From contig NZ_JASDDK010000003.1 in NCBI RefSeq assembly GCF_030407435.1, positions 124,001 to 188,000 on the forward strand: a stretch of DNA of 64,000 nt, given 5' to 3'. Within the stretch, counting starts at the first letter, position 1. The number at the start of each line of letters is the position of its first letter. Made by a program: the position numbers and the translations under genes. Positions 36,437 through 46,046 of the stretch are shown one piece after another. Under the pieces are notes generated by a model. That model saw only the letters and a list, made by a program, of their open reading frames with translations. It did not search any database and was not told the origin of the DNA. Source of the stretch: Winogradskyella bathintestinalis (lineage in GTDB: Bacteria > Bacteroidota > Bacteroidia > Flavobacteriales > Flavobacteriaceae).

Positions 36437-37582
36437 ATGAAGAAAGGATACTTTAGCCGTTTTCTCGTTTTGGTATGTTCTATACCATGGTTTTTATTTG
36501 CGTCCTCCATAAAAGAAGGCAAACAAATAGACAGTATTTTAGAAGCGACACGATTTAGAGTTTATGAAAACCCTGATGAAGCTATAGATTTGGGACTTTC
36601 TGTATTTGATGAATCAGAGTATAGTGAAAAAACCAAAGTTAAAGCACTAATGTTGGTGTCTTTGGCATATACATCTAAAAGAGACTACCAAAAGGCACTA
36701 GATTATATTGAAAAAGCTGATAAGCTTTCCAAAAAACTCAACGATAAAGTATTACAAATTGAAATTTTATTTAGAACAGGGATATTATACCAACAGTTGA
36801 AAATCTTTGATAAATCAATTGAATTTTTAGAGAAAACAGAACAAATGGCTTTGCTATACCCAGATCGTGATGCTGTAAGTAAATATATTGCTAATAGTTA
36901 TACGGTAAAAGGGTTTATATATAAGGATAATCTTAATTGTGATATTGCTTTAGAGTATTTTGACAAGGGCATTGAGGAATATCAGAATGTTAAAAATGAG
37001 GAAGTAAATACCAATCTTAGTATTGTATATTATAACAAAGGCAACTGTTACACCTTACTTTCTCAATATGGGAAGGCCAAAAATAGTTTTAATCGATCTA
37101 TCGCATTAGGTCAACTAGCCAATGCAAATAGTCTCATAGCATTTGCAGAAAAAGGCTTGGCTTCGGTATTTACTGAACAAGGTGAATACCAGGTAGCTAT
37201 AGACTATCTAAAATCGGCTTTAGAACAATCTAAAGGTGTTGGTGATATTGTACTGAATTCAAGTATTTATAATGGTTTGGCAGAGAATTATTTAGCGTTG
37301 AATCAATGGGAAGACTATCAGACCTATTATGAGCTTTATGCCAGCAGTCAATTAGAGATTAAAATTGCCGAACGGAATTCAGTTAGTGATTCTTTGGATG
37401 ACAATACAGATCGTAAAAGCGAAAAACTTGCCGACCTTCAAAATCAAACTTCTAATAGGTTAAAATTATTTCTTTTCTTAGTGGTACTTATCTTTATTAG
37501 CGTGTTTTTTATTTATAAAAAGAATAGAAAATTAATAACTGCGTTGAAGAATAAGATCAAAATATTGCAAAATCAAAAATAA
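36437..37582 (+). CDS. TPR membrane protein lacking the DNA-binding domain
   Basis: A 381-aa partner of the preceding gene: its ATG follows the upstream TAG directly (no gap). Signal-like N-terminus (FLVLVCSIPWFLFASS), a PDEAIDLGLSVF stretch similar to the PDESIKIAKHLL of its neighbour, six or so TPR helical pairs (ALDYIEKADKLSKKLND, VYYNKGNCYTLLSQYGKAK, AIDYLKSALEQSK), then one transmembrane helix (LKLFLFLVVLIFISVFFIY, about 342-360) and a short basic cytoplasmic tail of about 20 residues. The layout is that of the TPR-TM-AraC family with the output domain missing. It may be a co-sensor or an inhibitor that forms a complex with the 34820 protein. A truncation of an AraC-type gene is the alternative. 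Confidence 0.82.
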   Translation: MKKGYFSRFLVLVCSIPWFLFASSIKEGKQIDSILEATRFRVYENPDEAIDLGLSVFDESEYSEKTKVKALMLVSLAYTSKRDYQKALDYIEKADKLSKKLNDKVLQIEILFRTGILYQQLKIFDKSIEFLEKTEQMALLYPDRDAVSKYIANSYTVKGFIYKDNLNCDIALEYFDKGIEEYQNVKNEEVNTNLSIVYYNKGNCYTLLSQYGKAKNSFNRSIALGQLANANSLIAFAEKGLASVFTEQGEYQVAIDYLKSALEQSKGVGDIVLNSSIYNGLAENYLALNQWEDYQTYYELYASSQLEIKIAERNSVSDSLDDNTDRKSEKLADLQNQTSNRLKLFLFLVVLIFISVFFIYKKNRKLITALKNKIKILQNQK

Positions 37583-37662
37583 ACTTTTCAAATGTTGTAT
37601 TAAACTTATCGAAGGTTTAATTTATTGAAAACAAGACAAATAATGTGGTGTTTTAGTTTTTG

Positions 37663-37681
37663 AATTTCCGTAAATATCAAA
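37663..37681 (+). promoter_or_regulatory. Shared upstream motif, copy 2
   Basis: aatttccgtaaatatcaaa, 94 nt upstream of the 2435-aa adhesin gene and identical to 31408-31426 except for one C/T change. Distance to the start codon is similar in both. Confidence 0.5.
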
Positions 37682-37756
37682 TACAAGCCTTATAATTGAG
37701 GTGGGTTTATTCATATATTTATACAGTTCATTAAAACAACTAGAAAATATCACATC

Positions 37757-40700
37757 ATGAAATTTGAGTCACAACCCTCCCAAATTACTAATAGCTTTTT
37801 TTCATTCGGTCAGTATATAAATCCAAAATTTTCTAAACATAATTCAAAAGACAAGAACTTGAGCGTCGTCTTTATTTTAGTTTTTACCATATTTTTTATT
37901 AACCAAAGTTTTGCACAACTTACCGAGAATTTTGATAGTGGTATTCCCAGCACTTGGACGCTTATTGATAATGGAGTAGGAACCCTAAACTGGTCGGCAA
38001 CGACGGATGGTTACTTAGGAACGAACGGCACCTCGATAAATCTAAGCGCAGATAATATTGGAGACCAAAATACGGCGCAATATTTTATGGTAACTCCACA
38101 GATATCTGTTCCTGTAAATGGTGAAATACAATTTTACACCAAACAAGCCAATGAAGCTGATAATGGTGCGCAGTACGAAGTAAGACTTTCTACAGCTGCA
38201 CAACCCGACGTCAATGGTTTTAATATCCCACTCCAAACTTATACAGAAGCCAATTTAAATAATGGTGCACAAACCAATTATGAAAAAAAGGTTATTGAGA
38301 TACCCACCTCAATTCCTCCAGGATTGGATATATATATAGCATTCGTAGCTATAAATACACAAAACGGTGCCACGCCAATAGGAGATGAATGGTTTGTAGA
38401 TAATGTGTCCATATTAGAAGGTTGTACGGAAATTGATGAAGAAGATGTGTCTGTTGATGATATTACCGTTAGTGGAGCAGAAGTAATATGGTCGCATCCA
38501 ACGGCAACAAATTTTGAAATTCAAATTTTACCGGTTGACGGAGTGCCTGCAAATAGTGGGATTCCTGTGTCTGGTTCTTCATACACCTTGTCTAACCTAG
38601 ACGAAGACACCGAATTTGACATCTATATTTCTGCCATTTGTGATAATGATACTCAAAGTGAGTTTACAGGGCCTTATACGTTTAAGACCTTAAAATTTGG
38701 ACTGTCGTGTGAAGCTCCTATTGAAATTCCAGATATTTCGACTACACCTTATGTTTTTCAAGATAATTTGGACCAATGGGCAAATCCTGATGTATCTTAT
38801 TCTACACAAGGTGCCAATTGTATTTCGGGTACATCGACCAATAACTATTTAAATGGAAATAAAATATTCTTTAGTTATACTCCTGCACAGGATGGCTTAA
38901 TCTCATTAACCCAAACAACGTTTACACAAGCGGGTGGTGGCGAGGACAATTGTTTTAACACTAGAAGTTCATTATTTGTTTATGATAGTTGTGCCGATGT
39001 TGGCGTAAATTGTTCAGCAGGTATAATTACCTTAAGCGCATTCGATCCTAAAACCATTTCTAATTTACTGGTTGAAGCTGGACAAACTTATATTATAGTC
39101 GTGTCCTCTGAATTGTCGGCATCAGCAGGTATATGCTTTGAACTTGAAGTTACGGCACCAACTTGTGCACCTCCAAGTGAAATTACTTATAGCAGTTTAA
39201 CCGATAATAGCGTTAATTTTTCTTGGGATAATATTGGTGGATTTGCAGATTCTTGGGAATATATGGTAGTACCAACAGATTCTGGTGAGCCTACAGGTAC
39301 AGGAACAGCAACCAGTACTAACATGAATAACAGTATCAATACAGGTCTCGCACCAGGAACCACTTACGATATGTATGTAAGAGCGGTTTGCGACGGTTCA
39401 CCAGGTATTTGGAGCGATCCTTCTACTTTTACGACCCAATGTACAGTTTTTGATACTCCTTATGCAACTGACTTTGATGATGCCACCCCTGTCAATCCTG
39501 AACCGTGCTGGACAACTATTGATGCTAATGGAGATGGAACATCATGGTCTTTCATTGGAGGCTATGCTACCGTAAGAACCAATTTGGCACAGTATGAAAA
39601 CCATGATCTCTATGTGTCGCCTCAAATTACTTTCGATGGTTCACCAAAACGATTAAAATATAAATATAGAGCAACACAAGGCTCATCAACATACTCCGTA
39701 AGGTTATCTACAACGGGAGTTGGAGTGGATGAATTTACTACCGTTGTTGTACCAGAAACTACCATTAGCAATACAGGCTTCATTGAAAATATGGTTGATT
39801 TTCCCGAAGGTATTACTGGAATTGTTAATGTCGCTTTTATTGTAGAACCTAATTCTACCGAAACAGCATTACGCTTTTCAATAGATGATGTGGTCATTGA
39901 AGATAAGCCATCTTGTCCAGATCCAATTGATCCTTATGTGTTAAATTCAAGTATAACAACGAACTCGGCTTGGTTTATTTGGGATGCAGGTGAGAATGAA
40001 ACGCAATGGCAAGTTGCGATACAAGATCAAGATTCAGGAATTCCTACTGGTGATGGAATTATAGTTGATAATAACGCGCCATATATGGCTACGGATTTAA
40101 TGCCAGGTACACGTTATGAATATTATGTTAGAGCTTATTGTGCTGCGGATGATCAAAGTCAATGGGTAGGACCAGTTCCTTTCATAACACTATGTGAGTC
40201 TTATGATACGCCATTTTTTGAAAGTTTTAATGATCAGGATCCTGATACTCAAAAATTTTGTTGGAATACCGACAATGGAGCATGGGTTATATCCGAAAAC
40301 ATAGCTGAGATATCAGGAAGTGGTCATAATGCTTATTTAATTTCTCCACAAATAAATATGGATGGAGTAAAAGAGTTGAAATTCAAATATAGAGCAGAAA
40401 TTGGTTTTATTTTAGGAAATTTAATTCCGCCTCGTGCAGGTTTGGAAGTCCTAATGTCAACAACAAATACCAATGCTGGTAGTTTTTCTGTAATTTCTCC
40501 TTTTGAAGTATTTACCCATTCTGGTTATATTGAAAAATCAATAATTATCGAACATAATGGTCCAATTTATATAGCTTTTAGAGTGCCACCTGCGTTTACT
40601 GGAAATGCTTCAACCTTAAATATTGATGACGTAAGAATTACTGATCCGCCTGAATGTCCTAATCCTTCAGATTTAATGGTTGATACAGTCCTAACGGACG

Positions 40701-43700
40701 GAGCAGATTTATCGTGGTCGGCAGGATATCTAGAAACCGCATGGAATGTTGTGGTACAGCCAGTAGATTCTGGAGTGCCAACGACAGATGGCGTTCCGGT
40801 TACAACAAATAGTTATTCGGCAACAGGTTTGGATTCAGATACCGAATACGAGTTTTATGTCATGGCTAATTGTGCCAATGGTGATAGTCAATGGATGGGA
40901 CCAGTAACGTTCCGTACAACCTGTCCTCCGTTTACAACACCATTTGTGGAAACATTTAATTACGATTCCACATCAGAAAGTTGTTGGACCGTAATTGATA
41001 ATAATGCCGATTTAGATACTTGGGAATTGGATAGTGGTGCATTTCCTTATGAAGGTGATCAAGCAGCAGCCATGTTTACAGGTCATAATGGGCAAAATGA
41101 GGATTGGATGATCTCTCCAACCATAACCATTACAGAAAATCAGCGTTTACGTTATTATTACAGGGTAAATGATAGCTTTTTTACAGAAGATTTAGAAGTA
41201 TTATTGTCCACTAATGGTATTGGTTTGGACCAATTCACAACGGTGCTTTATGATAATGATAACGACACTGAAATAATAAACAACGTAGAATATAAAGTAA
41301 AAATAATTAATCTTCCCGCAGGTATTGTTGGTGATGTTAATATTGCATTCCGTGTACCATTTTTTGCAAGCTCAGGACCATACAGAGGTCAGACTTTAGT
41401 AATAGACAATATTAATATTGAGGATATTCCAGAATGTGCCGAAGTTACTAATGTTACCTTAAATAACCTTACTGATACTGGAGTACAAGTCAGTTGGGAT
41501 GAAAACGGTTCAACCGCACCTTGGGAAATTTCGGTACAACCTTCAGGAACTGATGCGCCCGTTGGTGACACGGATCCAGAATATTTGTATAGTGCGACAT
41601 CAAACCCGTTTACAGTTACTGGGCTTACCGCATCAACGATGTATGATATTTATGTAAGGTCAGTTTGTGATGGCAGTGAAAGTGAATGGACAGAAGCAGA
41701 AGTAGTAACCACCAAATGTAGTTTTGAAAACCTATGTCAATATACATTTAAACTTTTTAGTGATTCTGATATCTCATCAACATTAGATATTACCCAGAAT
41801 AATCAAGTAACGCAATCATTAGAGTTTACTGGTGTAGAAGATGGAGAGTCTTATAATGTATTGTTATGTTCAGGTGTTGAGTTTTCATTGTATTTTGATA
41901 CGATTGGTACATCTGCACCACAGTACGAAAATTATTCATTTGAAATTACGGATGATGATGGAACAGTAGTTTATACAAGCACAGAAGCTTTATTGCCAAG
42001 AACGACAGTCTATTCTGGTTATTCATCTTGTGGCGATCTTTCTTGTCCAGAGCCAACAGATTTATCTATTACGGATACTTCAGTGATGTCTTGGACACCA
42101 GGTGGCAGTGAAACCCAATGGGAAGTCGCTATCCAACCTGTAGGTAATGGAACTATTCCTCAGTCTGGAACATTGGTTTCTACAACTTCATATACACCAG
42201 TTGTATCTGATTTTAGTGATCCCTTCGCTGTAACTTACGAGTATTTTGTGAGGGCTGTGTGTGGCACTGATGATGAAAGTTTTTGGTCGGGACCGTATGT
42301 GTTTGTTCGAAATGATGATATCACTAACGCGGTAACTTTACCAATCAATGCTACAGAGGTATGTACAGAATCTTCCATGGATGTTTCCTTTATTAATACA
42401 ACGTTTTCATCGGAAGCCATGAGTTGTGACGTAACAAACGGAGGAGATATTTGGTTCGATTTTACGGCAGAATCTTTAATCCATATTTTTGAAATAAATA
42501 GTTTCACAGGAAATTTAAGAGGTGAAGCTAACCAACAATCACCTTACCCAGAAATTACCATGACCTTATATAAGGACAATGGAGCAGGAGCTCTAGTTGA
42601 AATGGCTTGTACATACGATAAGGTTCTTGTTGCCATGTATGCCACTGAATTAGTTGTTGGTGATAATTATAAATTACGATTAACACTTGATGGAACTGAG
42701 GAAAATCTATATAGATTCAGTCTATGTGCTAAAACACCAGAAGACCTTTGTGATTTTAACATGGCCGTTAATGGTGGTTTTGAATCACCAAACATTGCAG
42801 GTCTAAGTGGTGTAAATACCATAGTTTCATTGAGAACCGTACCAGGATGGCGACAAAATATGCCAGAAAGAAATGCTGTTTTTATGTGGGAATCGTTAAA
42901 TGCTCCAGGATTTGTTCCTTATGAAGGTGGTCAAGTACCACAGGTTTTATCAGAGCAGATTCCGGTAAGCCCAGATGATATGGATATTAAAGGACTTTAT
43001 AGGGATTTTGACACTTCTGAAGCCACTTTATTAAATTACAGTTTTGCTCATTATGCAAGGTTTCCGGACAATTCTATGCAATTATTAGCTGGTCCTCCAG
43101 AAGGGCCTTTTGTATCTTTGGCCGAACATGTAGGTGATCAATCTTGGCGTATAGTTTCTGGCGACTATGAAGTGCCAGAAGGACAGGACGTCACCCGTGT
43201 TTTCTTTAGGGCTTATGGTGAAGATACCGTAGGAAATCTTATAGATGCCGTAAGTTTTGTAGCTAACAATGAAATTATTACGGAGCCATTTACCGTAGAT
43301 TGTGATAATACAAATGCAAATGTTGAAGCCAATGGTACTGGTACTTGGATTCCAAGTGATTCTAATCCAGGAACGGCTTCAATTACAGATGCCAACAGCA
43401 ACACCACTTCGATAACTAACTTCACCCAACCTGGTGTTTATACCTTTACATGGCAAACTTTATATTGTGCTTACGACATAGAAATCACTTACAATGGTAT
43501 TGCAGAGACACCAGAAGTAGAAAGTCCTGTGGAATATTGTTTAGGAGATACTGCAGAACAATTGACAGCTTCAACTTCTGATGCCTACAATTTAATGTGG
43601 TTTACACAAGCAACAGGGGGAACTGGTAGTGCAATTGCACCAACGCCAGATACATCAGTTGTGAATACAACTTCATATTATGCCGCTTATGTAGATGCTG

Positions 43701-45064
43701 AAGGTTGTGAAGGTCCTCGAGCAGAAATTCAAGTTGTGGTTAGTGAATCGTTTACTCCAGAATTGATTTTTACTTATGACGATACATGTGTTGTGGCAAC
43801 CGAAAACCCTTCACCTATGTTTGTAGATGGTTTTGCTACAGGCGGAATGTTTTCTTCAACAACATTAACTGTAGATGCTACAACAGGTGTTATTGATATC
43901 TCTTCAGCTTCAACAGGTCAACATAACGTAATATACACTTTTGATGGAAATGAAGAGTCCTGTACTTCCGCAGGTTCTTTTATGGCAACCATAACATTTA
44001 CTTCGGGATCAGCTCCTATTACGGTTTTTAATTATGGAACCACGGATTATTGTGTATTATCAACAGAGACAATTAACCCAACTTTGGCGAATAACTTTAC
44101 AACAGGAGGTACATATAGTGCTACAACATTAACGGTTAATGAAGCTACTGGTGCCATTGATTTATCTAACGCTACAGTTGGGAGTCATGAGGTAACATAT
44201 ACAGTTGAGGCCAATGCTGCAACATGTTCGGATTCAGGATCATCTGTTACTACTGTTCAAATTATAGCGAGTACAAGTCCAGTTACGGAATTCACTTTTG
44301 CCGAAGATATATATTGTGCAGATAGCAACTTTATACTTCCAGAAATGGTTGCTGGTTTTACAACAGGAGGTTTATTTAGTGCTACAGATGGTTTAGCTAT
44401 CAATGGGAATACTGGTGAAATTGATGTCACATCAAGTGCTGTTGGAAATTATGATGTTACCTACGAAATTGCAGAGGATGTTTCAAATTGTGTTGAAGCT
44501 TCCACAGGAACATTCAATATTACGATATTAGATGCTATAGAAGTTGCTATTGGTGGAGGCTGTGATGGTTCTGATTATAAATTAACGGCATCACCTGTAA
44601 ACAATTCCTTCAACACCAATGAAGCTACTTACACTTGGAAAGATGTTAATGGCAATACGGTTGGTCAGAATTCAGAAGACTTTAATGTTACCAATTATTC
44701 GAATTTAAATCCAAATGTAACAGCACCATTGCAGTTTTCTTTAACTGTAGATTTTGGAGGTTGTTCTACTACAACTTCATATACCACCGAACGTTTAGCC
44801 TGTGGAACGATACCTCAAGGTATTTCGCCAGATGGCAATAATAAGAACGATACGTTTGATCTGACAGGTTATGGCGTTAATTCGTTAATTATTTTTAACC
44901 GTTATGGAACCGAGGTGTTTAAACATAGTGGCACTTATACCGATCAATGGTTTGGACAAACAAACAATGGAGATGAATTGCCAGACGGCACTTATTTCTA
45001 CAGTATTGAGAAAGAAGATGGAGAAGCTATAACTGGATGGGTTTATATCAACAGAGCACAATAA
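37757..45064 (+). CDS. Giant T9SS type B adhesin with FN3 modules (gliding-motility-type C-terminus)
   Basis: A 2435-aa cell-surface protein. The N-terminus is unusual: about 34 polar residues precede the hydrophobic signal (LSVVFILVFTIFFINQSFAQ, to about 54). Then come alternating fibronectin-III-like and jelly-roll modules. FN3 units begin near residues 222, 470, 720, 966, 1226 and 1429, about 250 apart, each starting with a Cys-Pro phrase and containing TEYEFYVxAxC. Further beta-domains follow near 1525 and 1664, then three tandem ~88-residue repeats (about 1997, 2085, 2173; each with FTTGGxxSATT). The last ~85 residues (GISPDGNNKNDTFDL, IIFNRYGTEVF, LPDGTYFYSIE) are the CHU_C/gliding-motility-associated type B sorting domain. 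No enzyme domain is seen. PorP/SprF follows after 28 nt. Confidence 0.93.
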   Translation: MKFESQPSQITNSFFSFGQYINPKFSKHNSKDKNLSVVFILVFTIFFINQSFAQLTENFDSGIPSTWTLIDNGVGTLNWSATTDGYLGTNGTSINLSADNIGDQNTAQYFMVTPQISVPVNGEIQFYTKQANEADNGAQYEVRLSTAAQPDVNGFNIPLQTYTEANLNNGAQTNYEKKVIEIPTSIPPGLDIYIAFVAINTQNGATPIGDEWFVDNVSILEGCTEIDEEDVSVDDITVSGAEVIWSHPTATNFEIQILPVDGVPANSGIPVSGSSYTLSNLDEDTEFDIYISAICDNDTQSEFTGPYTFKTLKFGLSCEAPIEIPDISTTPYVFQDNLDQWANPDVSYSTQGANCISGTSTNNYLNGNKIFFSYTPAQDGLISLTQTTFTQAGGGEDNCFNTRSSLFVYDSCADVGVNCSAGIITLSAFDPKTISNLLVEAGQTYIIVVSSELSASAGICFELEVTAPTCAPPSEITYSSLTDNSVNFSWDNIGGFADSWEYMVVPTDSGEPTGTGTATSTNMNNSINTGLAPGTTYDMYVRAVCDGSPGIWSDPSTFTTQCTVFDTPYATDFDDATPVNPEPCWTTIDANGDGTSWSFIGGYATVRTNLAQYENHDLYVSPQITFDGSPKRLKYKYRATQGSSTYSVRLSTTGVGVDEFTTVVVPETTISNTGFIENMVDFPEGITGIVNVAFIVEPNSTETALRFSIDDVVIEDKPSCPDPIDPYVLNSSITTNSAWFIWDAGENETQWQVAIQDQDSGIPTGDGIIVDNNAPYMATDLMPGTRYEYYVRAYCAADDQSQWVGPVPFITLCESYDTPFFESFNDQDPDTQKFCWNTDNGAWVISENIAEISGSGHNAYLISPQINMDGVKELKFKYRAEIGFILGNLIPPRAGLEVLMSTTNTNAGSFSVISPFEVFTHSGYIEKSIIIEHNGPIYIAFRVPPAFTGNASTLNIDDVRITDPPECPNPSDLMVDTVLTDGADLSWSAGYLETAWNVVVQPVDSGVPTTDGVPVTTNSYSATGLDSDTEYEFYVMANCANGDSQWMGPVTFRTTCPPFTTPFVETFNYDSTSESCWTVIDNNADLDTWELDSGAFPYEGDQAAAMFTGHNGQNEDWMISPTITITENQRLRYYYRVNDSFFTEDLEVLLSTNGIGLDQFTTVLYDNDNDTEIINNVEYKVKIINLPAGIVGDVNIAFRVPFFASSGPYRGQTLVIDNINIEDIPECAEVTNVTLNNLTDTGVQVSWDENGSTAPWEISVQPSGTDAPVGDTDPEYLYSATSNPFTVTGLTASTMYDIYVRSVCDGSESEWTEAEVVTTKCSFENLCQYTFKLFSDSDISSTLDITQNNQVTQSLEFTGVEDGESYNVLLCSGVEFSLYFDTIGTSAPQYENYSFEITDDDGTVVYTSTEALLPRTTVYSGYSSCGDLSCPEPTDLSITDTSVMSWTPGGSETQWEVAIQPVGNGTIPQSGTLVSTTSYTPVVSDFSDPFAVTYEYFVRAVCGTDDESFWSGPYVFVRNDDITNAVTLPINATEVCTESSMDVSFINTTFSSEAMSCDVTNGGDIWFDFTAESLIHIFEINSFTGNLRGEANQQSPYPEITMTLYKDNGAGALVEMACTYDKVLVAMYATELVVGDNYKLRLTLDGTEENLYRFSLCAKTPEDLCDFNMAVNGGFESPNIAGLSGVNTIVSLRTVPGWRQNMPERNAVFMWESLNAPGFVPYEGGQVPQVLSEQIPVSPDDMDIKGLYRDFDTSEATLLNYSFAHYARFPDNSMQLLAGPPEGPFVSLAEHVGDQSWRIVSGDYEVPEGQDVTRVFFRAYGEDTVGNLIDAVSFVANNEIITEPFTVDCDNTNANVEANGTGTWIPSDSNPGTASITDANSNTTSITNFTQPGVYTFTWQTLYCAYDIEITYNGIAETPEVESPVEYCLGDTAEQLTASTSDAYNLMWFTQATGGTGSAIAPTPDTSVVNTTSYYAAYVDAEGCEGPRAEIQVVVSESFTPELIFTYDDTCVVATENPSPMFVDGFATGGMFSSTTLTVDATTGVIDISSASTGQHNVIYTFDGNEESCTSAGSFMATITFTSGSAPITVFNYGTTDYCVLSTETINPTLANNFTTGGTYSATTLTVNEATGAIDLSNATVGSHEVTYTVEANAATCSDSGSSVTTVQIIASTSPVTEFTFAEDIYCADSNFILPEMVAGFTTGGLFSATDGLAINGNTGEIDVTSSAVGNYDVTYEIAEDVSNCVEASTGTFNITILDAIEVAIGGGCDGSDYKLTASPVNNSFNTNEATYTWKDVNGNTVGQNSEDFNVTNYSNLNPNVTAPLQFSLTVDFGGCSTTTSYTTERLACGTIPQGISPDGNNKNDTFDLTGYGVNSLIIFNRYGTEVFKHSGTYTDQWFGQTNNGDELPDGTYFYSIEKEDGEAITGWVYINRAQ

Positions 45065-45092
45065 TCATAAACGAAAATAAAGTAATTTACAG

Positions 45093-46028
45093 ATGAAAAA
45101 AATATATTTCACAATCGCTTTCGCACTTATGATTATAGTAAGTGTTAGTGCACAGCAAGATCCACAATATACGCAGTATATGTATAATATGAATGTTGTA
45201 AACCCAGCTTATGCTGGTTCTAAAGAAGCCTTATCCATCGGATTATTATACAGATCACAATGGGTTGGTATTACAGACGCACCAAAAACGGGAACTCTGG
45301 CGGTTCACAGTCCTATAGGTAAAAATGTAGGTTTGGGACTATCGGTAATCTCAGATAAAATAGGACCCGTTGAAGAAAACAACGTCTTTGCCGATTTTTC
45401 ATATACCTTAAATTTAGGAGGTGAACATCGATTGGCTTTTGGGCTTAAAGCCGGAGCTACGTTTCACAACATAGGCTTGTTTAGCGATATAGGAAATGGC
45501 TTTGTGCCAGACGCAGGTGATGAAGCCTTTAGCGAAAATACAAGCAATACGTATTTGAATATTGGATCAGGTGCCTTTTATTATACGGATAAATATTATG
45601 TGTCTTTATCGGTACCAAATATGCTAAAAAGTACTTATTTAGATGTAACGAATAACGGCCAGGAAATCAACTACGGATCAGAGGTTTTGCATTATTTTCT
45701 TTCTGCAGGTTATGTGTTCGATTTGGCGGCCAACACAAAATTTAAACCTTCATTTTTATTAAAATCAGCTTTTGGTGCACCAACATCTTTAGATCTTTCA
45801 GCAAACTTCTTGTTTTATGATAAGTTTGAAGTTGGAGCCACCTACCGTTTGGATGATTCGGTCGGTGCCATGGCAAATTTTGCGGTAACACCAGATATAA
45901 GAATTGGGTATGCCTACGATTACACAACCTCAGACCTTAATATAAAATCATCGGGTTCACATGAGGTCATGTTATTGTTCGACTTAAATTTTGCCAAAAA
46001 AGTATCCATTTCACCTCGATTTTTCTAA
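45093..46028 (+). CDS. PorP/SprF-family outer-membrane protein
   Basis: A 311-aa protein with signal peptide (MKKIYFTIAFALMIIVSVSAQ) and the family hallmark QDPQYTQYMYNMNVVNPAYAG directly after it, then YRSQWVGITDAPKT and repeated barrel strands (GLGLSVISDKIGP, LAFGLKAGATFHN, ILIGYAYDY-like IRIGYAYDYTTS), ending in FSPRFF-like SISPRFF with the C-terminal aromatic expected of an outer-membrane barrel. SprF-type proteins are required for secretion or attachment of type B cargo in gliding flavobacteria. The gene lies 28 nt after the 2435-aa type B adhesin and 18 nt before the OmpA-like gene, which fits a dedicated partner. Confidence 0.95.
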   Translation: MKKIYFTIAFALMIIVSVSAQQDPQYTQYMYNMNVVNPAYAGSKEALSIGLLYRSQWVGITDAPKTGTLAVHSPIGKNVGLGLSVISDKIGPVEENNVFADFSYTLNLGGEHRLAFGLKAGATFHNIGLFSDIGNGFVPDAGDEAFSENTSNTYLNIGSGAFYYTDKYYVSLSVPNMLKSTYLDVTNNGQEINYGSEVLHYFLSAGYVFDLAANTKFKPSFLLKSAFGAPTSLDLSANFLFYDKFEVGATYRLDDSVGAMANFAVTPDIRIGYAYDYTTSDLNIKSSGSHEVMLLFDLNFAKKVSISPRFF

Positions 46029-46046
46029 CATTCTAAACATATTAAA

